A DNA stretch of 9,821 bases from assembly GCA_964556885.1 (NCBI GenBank), contig CAZKYP010000125.1:1-9821 (forward strand), in the 5' to 3' direction. Both the position numbers and the translations under genes were made by a program. This DNA is from CAZKYP01 sp964556885. Lineage in GTDB: Bacteria; Planctomycetota; Phycisphaerae; Sedimentisphaerales; Anaerobacaceae. The notes under the pieces are model-generated. The model was not told the origin of the DNA and searched no databases. It saw only the letters and a list, made by a program, of their open reading frames with translations. How positions within the stretch are numbered: the first letter of the stretch is position 1; each line of letters begins with the position of its first letter. Positions 1 to 7,553 of this stretch are shown one piece after another.

Positions 1-1361
1 GCGCGGAGGTCATGCTCGTCTATGCCCGGTGGGATAACGACTTCTTTGACGTATGGCTTGCCGGGACTGATGTCGATTTTTTCCTGGAGCAATGTCTTAT
101 CTGCGGCTTTGAGCAGGACTGTTGCGGACTTATAGGCCGATGTTGTATAGAAGCCGACCTTTGCAGTGCCGGTATCTTCATTAACATCGAGGTTCACAGC
201 GGCGTCCAGGTTCGCTTTCTTCACACCGCCTATGTCGCGGAAGGGGTACCAGTACATTTTGAACGATTTGACTTCATAAGGCTGGAGCCAGCTATAGTCC
301 GGCTGATTATCTGAATATGCACCGACCATCAGCTCGATGTATGGGCCGTCGTCATCGGTCAGGATTTTGTCCCACATCCGGCCTTGTGGGCCGTTGCCCC
401 ATGTCCAGAACTTCTTGCCGGGAACGATATGGTGGTCCGCGAAGCTCATTGTCCCGGCCTCTTTGCCGTGGTCGTAGCCGGCGAAGAAATCGTCTTCGTA
501 ATTCCATGCGAATACGGAGTTCGAGGAGATATGATTTTTGTACCAGCTTATATCCACGCCTTCACTGAAGTCACCGCCGCCGTATCGCGAGGTAGAAATC
601 GGCCATGCCGTGAACTGGCGTTTGGAATGATGAGTGCCGTATTGTGTGCTTGGTGGAAAGATGACCTGGTAGTTTTCGTTCGTATGGACCGCCACGTTGG
701 CGAAACAAAGCAGTGAATTTACCACAGGCGTTCGGTTCAATATCCGCAGCGACGTCTCCAGGTAACACTTGCCCGGTCTGAGTGTATAGCCGACGGCCCA
801 TCTCATGCGGTGCCGCACCTCAAGCTCACCGACCCAGACGGTCTTGCTTCCGTCGGAGTTTTTTTCGATTTTGTATTGTACGGGAATAAAAGTGCTCGCG
901 CGATGGTGATGCGGGATATTCCACTCGACCCCTCCGGAAATCCATGCTCCAATCAGGCCGATAAGCGCCGGCTTAATGACGTGCTGACGATAAAAGAAAT
1001 TATAGTTGTTCGTCTTGTCGACGCCCTCGAAGATACGGCCGCCGACCTCCGGCAGGATGCCTATCCTGATATACTCGTTATCGAGATATACCATCTTGTA
1101 GCTTTTATCGACCTTCTTGTTTGTGAGTGTATCGTAAAGCGGATACGGATAGATTCTCCCCTCGGCACCCTGGGACGCGCTGCCGAAATAGAACATCGGG
1201 TTCGGTTCCGGCGCGCCGGCCAGGTAGGTCGGTATGACGATGTCCTCTTCCCATACCTTAACAGAAGAATCGCCCGCGGCATAAAGAGGAGATGAAGCTA
1301 TCGAAATCAGCAGGCTAAGACAGAGAGCCAACGATAAATAATTTCTTTCACGAGTTATCAT
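1..1361 (-). CDS. DUF5107-family secreted protein, C-terminus cut by window edge
   Basis: The frame is open from an ATG at 1361 to the left edge, giving about 453 residues with no stop; the gene continues outside. An AGGAG ribosome site (1370-1374) sits 8 nt before the ATG, inside the 15-nt gap after the acetylesterase gene. Residues 1-29 form a signal peptide (charged start, hydrophobic run, ending LYAAG). The mature part starts VKVWEEDIVIPTY and contains MVYLDNEYIRIGILPEVGGRIF, WISGGVEWNIPHHH and TWGNGPQGRMWDKILTDDDG, all typical of DUF5107 (PF17128). That family has a galactose-mutarotase-like beta-sandwich fold, and its full-length members are usually about 1000 residues with TPR-type repeats in the C-terminal half. 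The conserved GGVEWN and HHH residues suggest a sugar-binding site, but I know of no firmly assigned reaction. As last visible gene of the operon it probably helps process the released oligosaccharides. Family call is confident; function is unknown. Confidence 0.85.
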   Translation of the reverse strand, partial: MITRERNYLSLALCLSLLISIASSPLYAAGDSSVKVWEEDIVIPTYLAGAPEPNPMFYFGSASQGAEGRIYPYPLYDTLTNKKVDKSYKMVYLDNEYIRIGILPEVGGRIFEGVDKTNNYNFFYRQHVIKPALIGLIGAWISGGVEWNIPHHHRASTFIPVQYKIEKNSDGSKTVWVGELEVRHRMRWAVGYTLRPGKCYLETSLRILNRTPVVNSLLCFANVAVHTNENYQVIFPPSTQYGTHHSKRQFTAWPISTSRYGGGDFSEGVDISWYKNHISSNSVFAWNYEDDFFAGYDHGKEAGTMSFADHHIVPGKKFWTWGNGPQGRMWDKILTDDDGPYIELMVGAYSDNQPDYSWLQPYEVKSFKMYWYPFRDIGGVKKANLDAAVNLDVNEDTGTAKVGFYTTSAYKSATVLLKAADKTLLQEKIDISPGKPYVKEVVIPPGIDEHDLR

Positions 1362-1376
1362 CAACGATTCTCCTGT

Positions 1377-3008
1377 TTATTGTTTGAGATAGTCACACAG
1401 CTTGCAATTCTCAAGGCCTTTGAGCCCTTCAATTACAAGTGAGGCGTTGAGCCGGGCCCCAGCCGCATTGGTATGTGTATGTTCTCTCGGGCCGAAGTAA
1501 GAAGCTGTCACCTTCTCCTGCCCTTGTGCCTCGTAATGCTGAGCGATGAGCTCGTTCAAATCGATGAAGAAAGCATTCTCGGCTTCGGCTGCCTGTGCGG
1601 CCCATTTGCCGTAATCTTCCGAGGCCCTTGCTACTTTGCCGTTCTGCCAGTTGTTTCTTGGTATCGGCGAGCAAACGATCGGCATGGCGCCTTTGGCTTT
1701 TATGTCCGTAATATATTTCCGTATGTACCAGCCGTATGTGTGGACGACTTCGTGCTGGCCGGTGAGCATGTTGTCGATTTCTTCCATCTCGTCGCCGTTG
1801 CCTTTAATCGTGCCGCGTGCACGGCTATTGTCATTAACCGCTCCGGCGTCATTGTGACCGAACTGCATTATTACGAAGTCACCAGGTTTGATATCGGCCA
1901 GGACCTTCTCCCAGAATCCGAGGGTCTGATACGAGCGGCTGCTGGTGCCGCCCCAGGCGCGGTTCTCGACGTTTATCTTTGTTCGGTCGAAGAAATCTGC
2001 GATGGGAGCGCCCCAGCCCCACTGGCCGTTCCCGCCGTTTCCAAGTGTTCCGGTCCTTACCGTCGAGTCGCCGATGGCAAAAAGCGTCGGCAGGTTGGGA
2101 TCGGAAGCCGGTTGCACATCAGGCATCCATGGCCCGGTCAATATATCCTGGGCCTGTTTGACAAAGACATTCTCACCGTAAGGAGTGACTTCCTGACCTT
2201 TGGCCGAGAGCATATCGTTCAGTGGGCAGTCTTTGAGGTTCTTCAGTCCTGAGACGACAAGGGCGGCGTTGAGGTCGGCCGCTTCGGCGCTGGTGTGGGT
2301 ATGGTCCTTCGGGAAAAATGTAACTACTTTGTTTTGTCCCATGAATTCGTACTGGTCGGCGATGATTTTCGTCAGGTCTATAAAGGAAACGTCCTGTGAT
2401 TTGGCTATCTCGGCAGCCCATTGACTGTAGTTGCCGGAGCCTCGCTCGACTTTTCCGTTGTTCCAGATATTCCGGACTGTCAGGGACATGACTATGGGAG
2501 TTGCTCCTTTGGTTTTCGTGTCTGCGATGAATTTCCGTATGTACCAGCCAAAAGTGTGGACGATTTCATGCTTGCCGGTTTGAGCGTTATCAATTTCCTC
2601 GGTTTCGTCCCCTAAGCTGCGGATTGAGCCGCGTGCGCGGTATCTGTCGTTTATCGCGCCGCCGTCGTTGTGGCCGAACTGGATCAAGACGAAATCACCG
2701 GCTTTCAGGTTTTCCAGAACGGCGTCCCACAGTCCTTCTGTCTGGAAAGTCCGGCTGCTTCGCCCGCCGCGGGCACGATTGACAACGGTTATCTTTTCGG
2801 AATTGAAATATTTGGCGAGATGGCTGCCCCATCCGAGGTCGTCCCCGTTACTGGCGGTCGAATCCCCAACAATAAATAATGTTGGTTTGCTATCTGAAAT
2901 CTCATTTTGTGCAAAGAGTGGAGTTGTGAGGAATAAAAAGATTATCGAAATAGTTATGATTGAAAAGTTAATCCTGGTAAGTTGCGGCCTTGTTTTTGCA
3001 TTTTTCAT
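1377..3008 (-). CDS. Tandem SGNH-hydrolase acetylesterase (two CE12-type domains)
   Basis: A 543-residue exported protein: signal peptide 1-33 (hydrophobic run, cut near LFAQ), then two homologous SGNH domains (about 43-260 and 307-540). This fold belongs to the rhamnogalacturonan acetylesterases (CE12), which remove acetyl groups from sugar chains. Domain 1 shows the nucleophile block GDST (Ser50), the GG block (81-82), GHND (112-115) and DHTH (Asp235, His238). Domain 2 shows GDST (Ser315), GG (353-354), GHND (384-387) and EHTH (Glu509, His512). The last block therefore has Glu where the family's DxxH has Asp. Both halves share GDEXEEIDN, HEXVHTXGWYIRK and a closing Cys-containing tail, so this is an internal duplication. 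Single-domain family members are about 230-280 residues. The ATG at 3008 has only a weak GAAAGG site; it lies 26 nt after the GH50-like gene. The substrate is inferred, not shown. Confidence 0.9.
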   Translation of the reverse strand: MKNAKTRPQLTRINFSIITISIIFLFLTTPLFAQNEISDSKPTLFIVGDSTASNGDDLGWGSHLAKYFNSEKITVVNRARGGRSSRTFQTEGLWDAVLENLKAGDFVLIQFGHNDGGAINDRYRARGSIRSLGDETEEIDNAQTGKHEIVHTFGWYIRKFIADTKTKGATPIVMSLTVRNIWNNGKVERGSGNYSQWAAEIAKSQDVSFIDLTKIIADQYEFMGQNKVVTFFPKDHTHTSAEAADLNAALVVSGLKNLKDCPLNDMLSAKGQEVTPYGENVFVKQAQDILTGPWMPDVQPASDPNLPTLFAIGDSTVRTGTLGNGGNGQWGWGAPIADFFDRTKINVENRAWGGTSSRSYQTLGFWEKVLADIKPGDFVIMQFGHNDAGAVNDNSRARGTIKGNGDEMEEIDNMLTGQHEVVHTYGWYIRKYITDIKAKGAMPIVCSPIPRNNWQNGKVARASEDYGKWAAQAAEAENAFFIDLNELIAQHYEAQGQEKVTASYFGPREHTHTNAAGARLNASLVIEGLKGLENCKLCDYLKQ

Positions 3009-3034
3009 TATAAACTTTTACCTTTCATATTGTT

Positions 3035-4867
3035 TTAATTCCATGGTGATTCGGGTGTTCCTGCGTCGGATGCTTTGGGTCTCTGGTCAAATGGTGCCAG
3101 CTTGCCTGAGTGTACATCATAGAGCCTTTTGTGAGTTTCTTTCGCGGCTTCGACCAGTTCCGGATACGGACGGTTGGTGACATTCACGAATCCGATGTTG
3201 TAATTCTCGCCGTCCATCCGGCCTAAAACGGGTTCGTCGCTCCACTGGAACCAGTGTGCGCCGAGAAAACATGGCAGGGCCGCAGCCTGTTCGACGTAGT
3301 ATCTGTATCCTTTGGCTCGTTCGGTCTGGTCGCGGGCCTGTACCAGGCCGGCCCCCAGGCCGTCTGCCGGTACGCCGATATGAAATTCCCCAATGATGAT
3401 CGGGCGACCGGTGGCTTCGTAAAATCTTTTAAGCTGGCTGGTCGGCTCGTATTCATAAACGTTGATGCTGCACACATCGAATGTTTTTGCCAGCTCCATT
3501 ATGGCTTGCGGCGGCGTTCCGCCGAACCGAATACCGAGATTCAGGTGATTCGAGTCGTATTTCTTAATCGCATCACCAATTAGTTTCAAATAGCTTTCGA
3601 ACATCCCGTACACAAATTCCACTCGTCGCTGCGGCGTGTCACCTTCGGCCAGATATGCCTTTAACTTTGCTTTTGTTGCCGTGTCGGGTCCGGCAAGGAA
3701 CATGTCTACCAATTCGCTTTCTCTGTGCGGCCAGGGCGGCTCGTTGCCGATGAAATAACCTAAAAGCCATGGGTCGTCCTTTCGCGATTCGCACTGACGT
3801 TGTGCGGCTTCGTCGGCGCTGCGGGCGAACTCGTCCGAGTACACATCCGGCATACCAAGATACAATTGTTCGGTGCGCGGGCCGCGGAATGTAACTACAT
3901 ATACTTTTTTCTCCGCATCATCCGTCGCTCTTATCGATGACCAGTTGCCAATGGTGTTCATGCCCCATGCGCTCATTCGTTTCTGAACAATGTCGGGACT
4001 TGCTGGAATTTCCTGCGTATCCTGTTGGCTGCCTCGCCGACGGTTGCCGCCGCCAATCCTTATGCAGTTGGAACCTGTTGACAGGAAAAGATGGCCGTGC
4101 GGATCGACAAACCACCATTTACCGTCTATCTGTTCGACGCGGAAAAAACCAGTCCCGATGTGCATCGGGATTGCCTGGGTATTTTTGTAGCCGCCGTACT
4201 CGCAATAGTTGAATTCACCGCTGCCGGTCAGAGTTTTTTCTTCTTCCGCCAGCTCTTTTTTCAATTGCTCTGCGCTTTTAATCTTTCGCGGCCAATCCGC
4301 GAGTGCCCACTGCCCGAACTCGTCCACAACCGGTTTATCTTCCAGAAACTCACAGCCGGCGTCTTCTTTGGATAGTTTCAGGGAGCGTATTTCGAGTGTT
4401 GGTTTTCCCACCGGGTACTGCATCGTCACTCCGATTGCTTCCATGTTCTTTAACTCCCCGAACGGCCCCCAGACGGACATCCAGAAAGAATCGGTTCGCC
4501 TGTTATTTGTCGAGGCGAGGTCGTTACCTGACTGGTCCTTACCCTTGAAATATTTCAGCGGGATGGATGCCCGCAGCCATGCGTTCTGTCCGAACGGCTG
4601 AATTACCAGCCTTCGCGGCCCGTCGGTTGTATACAGCCAGAGGAAGAACCGCTGCGGCGAAGAAGGTCTCATTTCCACAACGAGATAATTGTAGTCCGAC
4701 CAGTCGGAAGGCAGGCTTGAGTCGATATCTTTTAACGTCCATCTATGGTTGGAGGTGACACCTTCGAATGTCGCACTCAATGGTTTGTCCAGGGCAAGGG
4801 TGATATTTGATGTCATGAATACAAATGTTAAAGAACAAACGATGATTTTGGCGATTTGCTTTTTCAT
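3035..4867 (-). CDS. GH50/agarase-like glycoside hydrolase, clan GH-A
   Basis: A 610-residue exported enzyme. Residues 1-26 are a signal peptide ending LALD. Residues 28-168 form a beta-rich accessory domain (FFLWLYTTDGPRRLVI, WMSVWGPFG) resembling the carbohydrate-binding module in front of GH50 agarases. From about 238 a barrel begins with GFFRVEQIDGKWWFVDPHGH. GYFIGNEPPW holds the likely acid/base Glu376, and IIGEFHIG the likely nucleophile Glu494, each at a strand end as in clan GH-A. The tail AHWFQWSDEPVLGRMDGENYNIGFVNV (shown here only as its key blocks HWFQW, DEPVLGR and DGENYN, 538-556) strongly resembles GH50 beta-agarases, which cut beta-1,4 links in agarose. Uncharacterised relatives also occur where no agar is expected, so beta-galactosidase or another specificity remains possible. 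It sits 51 nt after the propeller glycosidase. A purine-rich GGAAGAGAGAAG precedes the ATG. Confidence 0.82.
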   Translation of the reverse strand: MKKQIAKIIVCSLTFVFMTSNITLALDKPLSATFEGVTSNHRWTLKDIDSSLPSDWSDYNYLVVEMRPSSPQRFFLWLYTTDGPRRLVIQPFGQNAWLRASIPLKYFKGKDQSGNDLASTNNRRTDSFWMSVWGPFGELKNMEAIGVTMQYPVGKPTLEIRSLKLSKEDAGCEFLEDKPVVDEFGQWALADWPRKIKSAEQLKKELAEEEKTLTGSGEFNYCEYGGYKNTQAIPMHIGTGFFRVEQIDGKWWFVDPHGHLFLSTGSNCIRIGGGNRRRGSQQDTQEIPASPDIVQKRMSAWGMNTIGNWSSIRATDDAEKKVYVVTFRGPRTEQLYLGMPDVYSDEFARSADEAAQRQCESRKDDPWLLGYFIGNEPPWPHRESELVDMFLAGPDTATKAKLKAYLAEGDTPQRRVEFVYGMFESYLKLIGDAIKKYDSNHLNLGIRFGGTPPQAIMELAKTFDVCSINVYEYEPTSQLKRFYEATGRPIIIGEFHIGVPADGLGAGLVQARDQTERAKGYRYYVEQAAALPCFLGAHWFQWSDEPVLGRMDGENYNIGFVNVTNRPYPELVEAAKETHKRLYDVHSGKLAPFDQRPKASDAGTPESPWN

Positions 4868-4918
4868 AATCTTCTCTCTTCCAAGTTTGTTTTGCGATTT
4901 GTTCTCAAAGCGTATTTA

Positions 4919-5938
4919 TTAATCGACCGGCAGCAAATTAATATAAGTCGGTTTGTCGCGGTCGCATGTCAGCTCTCCGTCCTTGTATTGAAGCTCCACC
5001 ACCTGGATTGAGCTTCGGGCCTGTTCGGAGGGGGTGCGTTTGCCGCCCTCGCGGCGTTCGGGGTGCGTGAAATAGAACAGGTACGCGCGGCCGCCGCTGA
5101 CCACCACATCCGGATGGCCGCCCTTGACCTGGTCGTCCGGGCCGGTGCCCGGCTCTTCCACGAGGTTCTTTTCCTGTCGTTTCCAGTTCAGGCAATCGTC
5201 CGAGCTATATACGCCAAGGCCGCTCCATACGTCCACCACCATCCAGTATTTGTCTTTCCATTTGAAGACTTTCGGTCCCTCGCCGGGCCTGTCGCCAAGT
5301 CCGGATACCTTTCCTTTATCTGTCCACTGGTACAGGTCCGGACTGTCGGCGTAATAAATCGATTTACCGTCAACTTCATTGTTGTACCATAGGCGCCATG
5401 TTCCATCCGGGAGCTGGAATACACAGGCATCGATGACTTTGTGGTTTGCAAGTTCAAGTGTCGATTCGCGCTGCCAGTGCAGCAAATCCTTGCTGGTCAG
5501 GTGCACGATGTCACGCTGATGCTGCCAGTCTTCGAATATCCCGGGCACAAATGTCAGGTACATGTGATAGGTCCCGTCGTGCTCGATTACCTCGGGCGCC
5601 CAATGCGTCTGGTTGGGGTCGCCAAAGTCGATGTCTGCGACGCCGCGATAGGTCCACGTTGCTCCGCCGTCGGAAGATTCGGCTATGCCGATGTGCGTGC
5701 CGTGCACCCATGCTACTCCTCGCGGCCGGGCAAGATCGGCCCTGCGGTTTGTATAAAACATGAACCATTTTTTTTCGGCTTTATTCCAGCATAACACAGG
5801 ATCGGCCGCTCCGTCATGCACCGGATCGCGGAAAAGTGGCTTGGAGGCAATTTTTCCCTCTGGTGTAGTTTCAGCACTATAAACGATACAGGCAAGCAGG
5901 ATTGTTAATATTAAAGCTGAAAGTAATATTGCTTTCAT
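4919..5938 (-). CDS. Five-bladed beta-propeller glycosidase (GH43/GH117-like), first gene of operon
   Basis: A 339-residue exported protein. The N-terminus MKAILLSALILTILLAC has both a lipobox-like LLAC (Cys17) and a possible ordinary cleavage after VYSA, so it is either a lipoprotein or periplasmic. The rest is a propeller with the repeating W(T/K/Q)-type blade ends (GGATWTYRG, DLLHWQRE, DLYQWTDKG, CLNWKRQ). Three acidic residues fall where GH43-type enzymes keep their triad: Asp46 in GAADPVL (base), Asp170 in VIDACVF (pKa modulator) and Glu220 in GEGPKVF (acid). THWAPEV (Glu116) and GGHPDVV are further family-like blocks. GH43 and its relatives release terminal arabinose, xylose or galactose, and GH117 removes anhydrogalactose from agar oligosaccharides; I cannot decide between them, as the diagnostic GH117 helix-turn motif is not obvious. 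An AAAGGA site lies about 10 nt before the ATG at 5938. Confidence 0.82.
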   Translation of the reverse strand: MKAILLSALILTILLACIVYSAETTPEGKIASKPLFRDPVHDGAADPVLCWNKAEKKWFMFYTNRRADLARPRGVAWVHGTHIGIAESSDGGATWTYRGVADIDFGDPNQTHWAPEVIEHDGTYHMYLTFVPGIFEDWQHQRDIVHLTSKDLLHWQRESTLELANHKVIDACVFQLPDGTWRLWYNNEVDGKSIYYADSPDLYQWTDKGKVSGLGDRPGEGPKVFKWKDKYWMVVDVWSGLGVYSSDDCLNWKRQEKNLVEEPGTGPDDQVKGGHPDVVVSGGRAYLFYFTHPERREGGKRTPSEQARSSIQVVELQYKDGELTCDRDKPTYINLLPVD

Positions 5939-6005
5939 TTGTGTAGCATCCTTTCTTGTTGATAAATTGTTGTTTTAGATGGTTACTGCCGGCACAGCTT
6001 ATTCA

Positions 6006-6122
6006 TTACAATATCCCGCGACTCATAGTTATTGTCGATAAAGCGGCCGGTATTAGAATACCCCTCAATGATGTAATACCGACTAAAAGCTCGATTAGCG
6101 TGAAAGCTTTTTGCTTTACCAT
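6006..6122 (-). CDS. 38-residue prepilin-leader ORF (truncated pseudopilin or leader peptide)
   Basis: An ATG at 6122 is preceded by a strong GCAGGAG ribosome site about 6-8 nt upstream. The ORF starts MVKQKAFTLIELLV, which is the class III signal and first part of the N-terminal helix of type IV pilins and type II secretion pseudopilins. It carries Ala at the -1 position and the invariant Glu5 of the mature form. Planctomycetes encode many such proteins, normally 200 residues or more. Here the helix decays into GITSLRGILIPAAL, with an Arg inside the membrane part, and TAA follows after 38 residues. None of the globular domain can be found in another frame before the glycosidase gene begins 67 nt later. 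It lies inside the predicted leader of the polysaccharide operon. It may be a relic, or a translated leader peptide; the intact ribosome site favours some translation. Confidence 0.6.
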   Translation of the reverse strand: MVKQKAFTLIELLVGITSLRGILIPAALSTITMSRGIL

Positions 6123-6139
6123 TAGCCGCTCCTGCAATT

Positions 6140-6185
6140 TTAACCCCGTTTGATTAGTATTCCCATCTTTCAGGAAACGGGAAAA
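6140..6185 (-). other. Inverted repeat in operon leader
   Basis: In the transcribed leader, CCCGTTT and AAACGGG can form a perfect 7-bp stem around a loop of roughly 25 nt, located between the predicted transcription start and the prepilin-like ORF. It is not followed by a T-run on the transcribed strand, so it is not a classic terminator, and I do not recognise a riboswitch class. A short stem with a large loop can occur by chance. Confidence 0.3.
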
Positions 6186-6203
6186 ACGACCTATATCATG
6201 AAT

Positions 6204-6233
6204 AGTATAAGCTTGATGTTAAGGAAATTTCAA
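6204..6233 (-). promoter_or_regulatory. Sigma70-type promoter of the polysaccharide operon
   Basis: Read on the minus strand, TTGAAA (6228-6233) and TATACT (6204-6209) are separated by 18 nt, each one mismatch from consensus. The -35 box overlaps the stop codon of the methyltransferase gene. Transcription would start near 6197, leaving a leader of about 258 nt before the first glycosidase ATG, within which the 38-residue prepilin-like ORF lies. No operator is recognised. Confidence 0.6.
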
Positions 6234-7234
6234 GCATTTTTTGGCTTGGCGGCCCGGATTAATGAGTTCATGTGCTGGTCGTGGTGAATGAGTTGAACTT
6301 CTGTAAAACCTGCATTTGTCAGGTCTTCTTTGTATTCGTCAAAGGTGTATGTTTTTCCTTTTTCAGTGGAAACGAGCATATTGACTGCGAAAAGCGCTCC
6401 GCCCTGTGGGCTGGTTCGTGACGGTTCCATAACCACGTCCCGTATGACAGCACAGCCGCCGCTTTTCAGGGCTTCGTATACTTTTTCAAAGAGCGCACGG
6501 TTTTGCTCTCTTGAATTTTGGTGACAGATTGCTCCGAGAAAGGCCAAATCTGCTCCGGCGGGTAGCTTGTCTATATAAAAATCACCTGCCACCAGTTTTA
6601 TCCTGTCACTCATGTCGGCTTCTGTAACACGTTTCTCGGCCAGTGGTATTACGTCCGGCTGATCGAACAAAGTTGCCGAAGCCTTCGGGGCCGCACGGAG
6701 AAACTCGATGGTCCAGGTGCCCGATGCTCCGCCGATGTCGAGCAGATGTTTGAATTTCAGCGGCTTGAGCTTGTCTATAACTTCAGCGGCGAACACGGAA
6801 GATATATTGTTCATCGCGCCGATGAAGCTTTCGATGTCACCGTCCCTGCCGCGAACGCTCGGTTCACGCTCTGCGGGCCTGCCGCTTTGTGTCACCCATG
6901 CCAGCCGGGACCAGCGGCGAAGACAGTTGGAAAGATGTCGAATCATGGGAAGGATATTGTCGGAGGATTGTTCAGTCAGCAATTTGGCCGCATCCTTCGG
7001 TACGCTGTAAAGGTTGTCTTTTTTGCTCAGCAGTTCAAGTGCCGCGAGCGCATCGAGCAGAACGGTCGTTGCCCGCGGATCGGTATTGATTGCATCGGCA
7101 AGCGATTCTGCCGTCATTGGTTTTTCATGAAGGGGGCTGAATACATTTAGGTCCGCCGCGGCCGTTATCACACAAGCCGGTTGAAAGGAGCGGACGATAT
7201 CTGAAATCCTCTGCACGGTCCAATGTGTTGCCAT
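6230..7234 (-). CDS. Class I SAM-dependent O-methyltransferase (OMT family 2, CrtF-like)
   Basis: A 334-residue cytoplasmic protein with no signal peptide. Residues 10-90 form the winged-helix dimerisation domain of this family (ACVITAAADLNVFSPLHEKPMTAESLA type; key features are the AADLNVF helix and the EKPMTAESLA start of the wing). The Rossmann domain follows: motif I LLDIGGASG (164-172) binds S-adenosylmethionine, FDQPDV (190-195) contacts the adenosine side, GDFY (217-220) is motif III, and His238 in ICHQN sits where plant-type OMTs and CrtF keep the catalytic His. Family members methylate hydroxyls of carotenoids, polyketides or other aromatic or isoprenoid compounds. The acceptor here is unknown and no carotenoid gene is in view. 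Its ATG is 4 nt after the DUF5678-like stop with no clear ribosome site, so translation is probably coupled. Family confident; substrate not. Confidence 0.85.
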   Translation of the reverse strand: MATHWTVQRISDIVRSFQPACVITAAADLNVFSPLHEKPMTAESLADAINTDPRATTVLLDALAALELLSKKDNLYSVPKDAAKLLTEQSSDNILPMIRHLSNCLRRWSRLAWVTQSGRPAEREPSVRGRDGDIESFIGAMNNISSVFAAEVIDKLKPLKFKHLLDIGGASGTWTIEFLRAAPKASATLFDQPDVIPLAEKRVTEADMSDRIKLVAGDFYIDKLPAGADLAFLGAICHQNSREQNRALFEKVYEALKSGGCAVIRDVVMEPSRTSPQGGALFAVNMLVSTEKGKTYTFDEYKEDLTNAGFTEVQLIHHDQHMNSLIRAAKPKNA

Positions 7235-7238
7235 TTTT

Positions 7239-7448
7239 TCAATAGATGCTCACGTCGTTATGCTTTGGTACGAAGACAATGGTCGGAAGGCTGACGTCCA
7301 TTTTCCTGACCTCGATGAAAAGCTTGGCAGCGTCCGGACCTTCGGCGATAATCTTCGTGCTTTTGGCGGCGTCGTATGCCACGTACCTGCCCTGGGATTT
7401 CTTCTCGACGGTGATTTCCGCAATGGTTATTGATGTGTCTTTTTCCAT
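7239..7448 (-). CDS. Small DUF5678-like protein
   Basis: A 69-residue protein with no signal peptide or membrane segment. The core GRYVAYDAAKSTKIIAEG, then an amphipathic helix (PDAAKLFIEVRKM) and a strand-rich end LPTIVFVPK, match the pattern of DUF5678: a GxWVA strand, a backbone turn into a VxAxG strand, a helix, and a closing hydrophobic strand with VPK. Such proteins are small and widespread in archaea and in some bacteria; no biochemical role is established to my knowledge, and some are listed beside proteases or as putative antitoxins. The gene directly precedes the methyltransferase and shares its promoter, so the two probably act in the same process, perhaps as an accessory subunit or regulator. 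The ATG at 7448 has only a distant G-run (GGGGGG about 12 nt upstream) as ribosome site, so initiation may be weak. Confidence 0.65.
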   Translation of the reverse strand: MEKDTSITIAEITVEKKSQGRYVAYDAAKSTKIIAEGPDAAKLFIEVRKMDVSLPTIVFVPKHNDVSIY

Positions 7449-7474
7449 TTTAGATAAGCCCCCCGAATAAATTA

Positions 7475-7487
7475 TGAACGATGTTCA
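7475..7487. promoter_or_regulatory. Palindrome TGAAC-N3-GTTCA in leader, possible operator
   Basis: TGAACGATGTTCA has perfect 5-bp arms and lies within the predicted leader, between the promoter at 7554-7581 and the DUF5678-like ATG. It resembles a dimeric repressor site, but the 3-nt spacing does not fit the GAAC-N4-GTTC SOS box. Short palindromes also occur by chance. Confidence 0.25.
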
Positions 7488-7553
7488 GTGTGCTTTCCAT
7501 GCCCGGGCCTGTGAAAATTCTGTCCTTTTAAATAATTTCTTTTCAGTTTTCAT

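Noticed and set aside
810..2252. Long open frames on the plus strand across the acetylesterase and DUF5107 genes
   Set aside because: They run opposite to genes with clear domains, signal peptides and ribosome sites, and their translations show no recognisable domain or export signal.
5956..6153. A 65-codon plus-strand frame upstream of the polysaccharide operon
   Set aside because: It is the antisense of the prepilin-like ORF, has no ribosome site and no recognisable protein pattern.
5939..6200. Riboswitch in the operon leader
   Set aside because: No known aptamer core was recognised; only a 7-bp stem with a large loop is visible.
7475..7487. LexA/SOS box
   Set aside because: The arms match GAAC/GTTC but the spacing is 3 nt, not the 4 nt needed, and no SOS gene follows.
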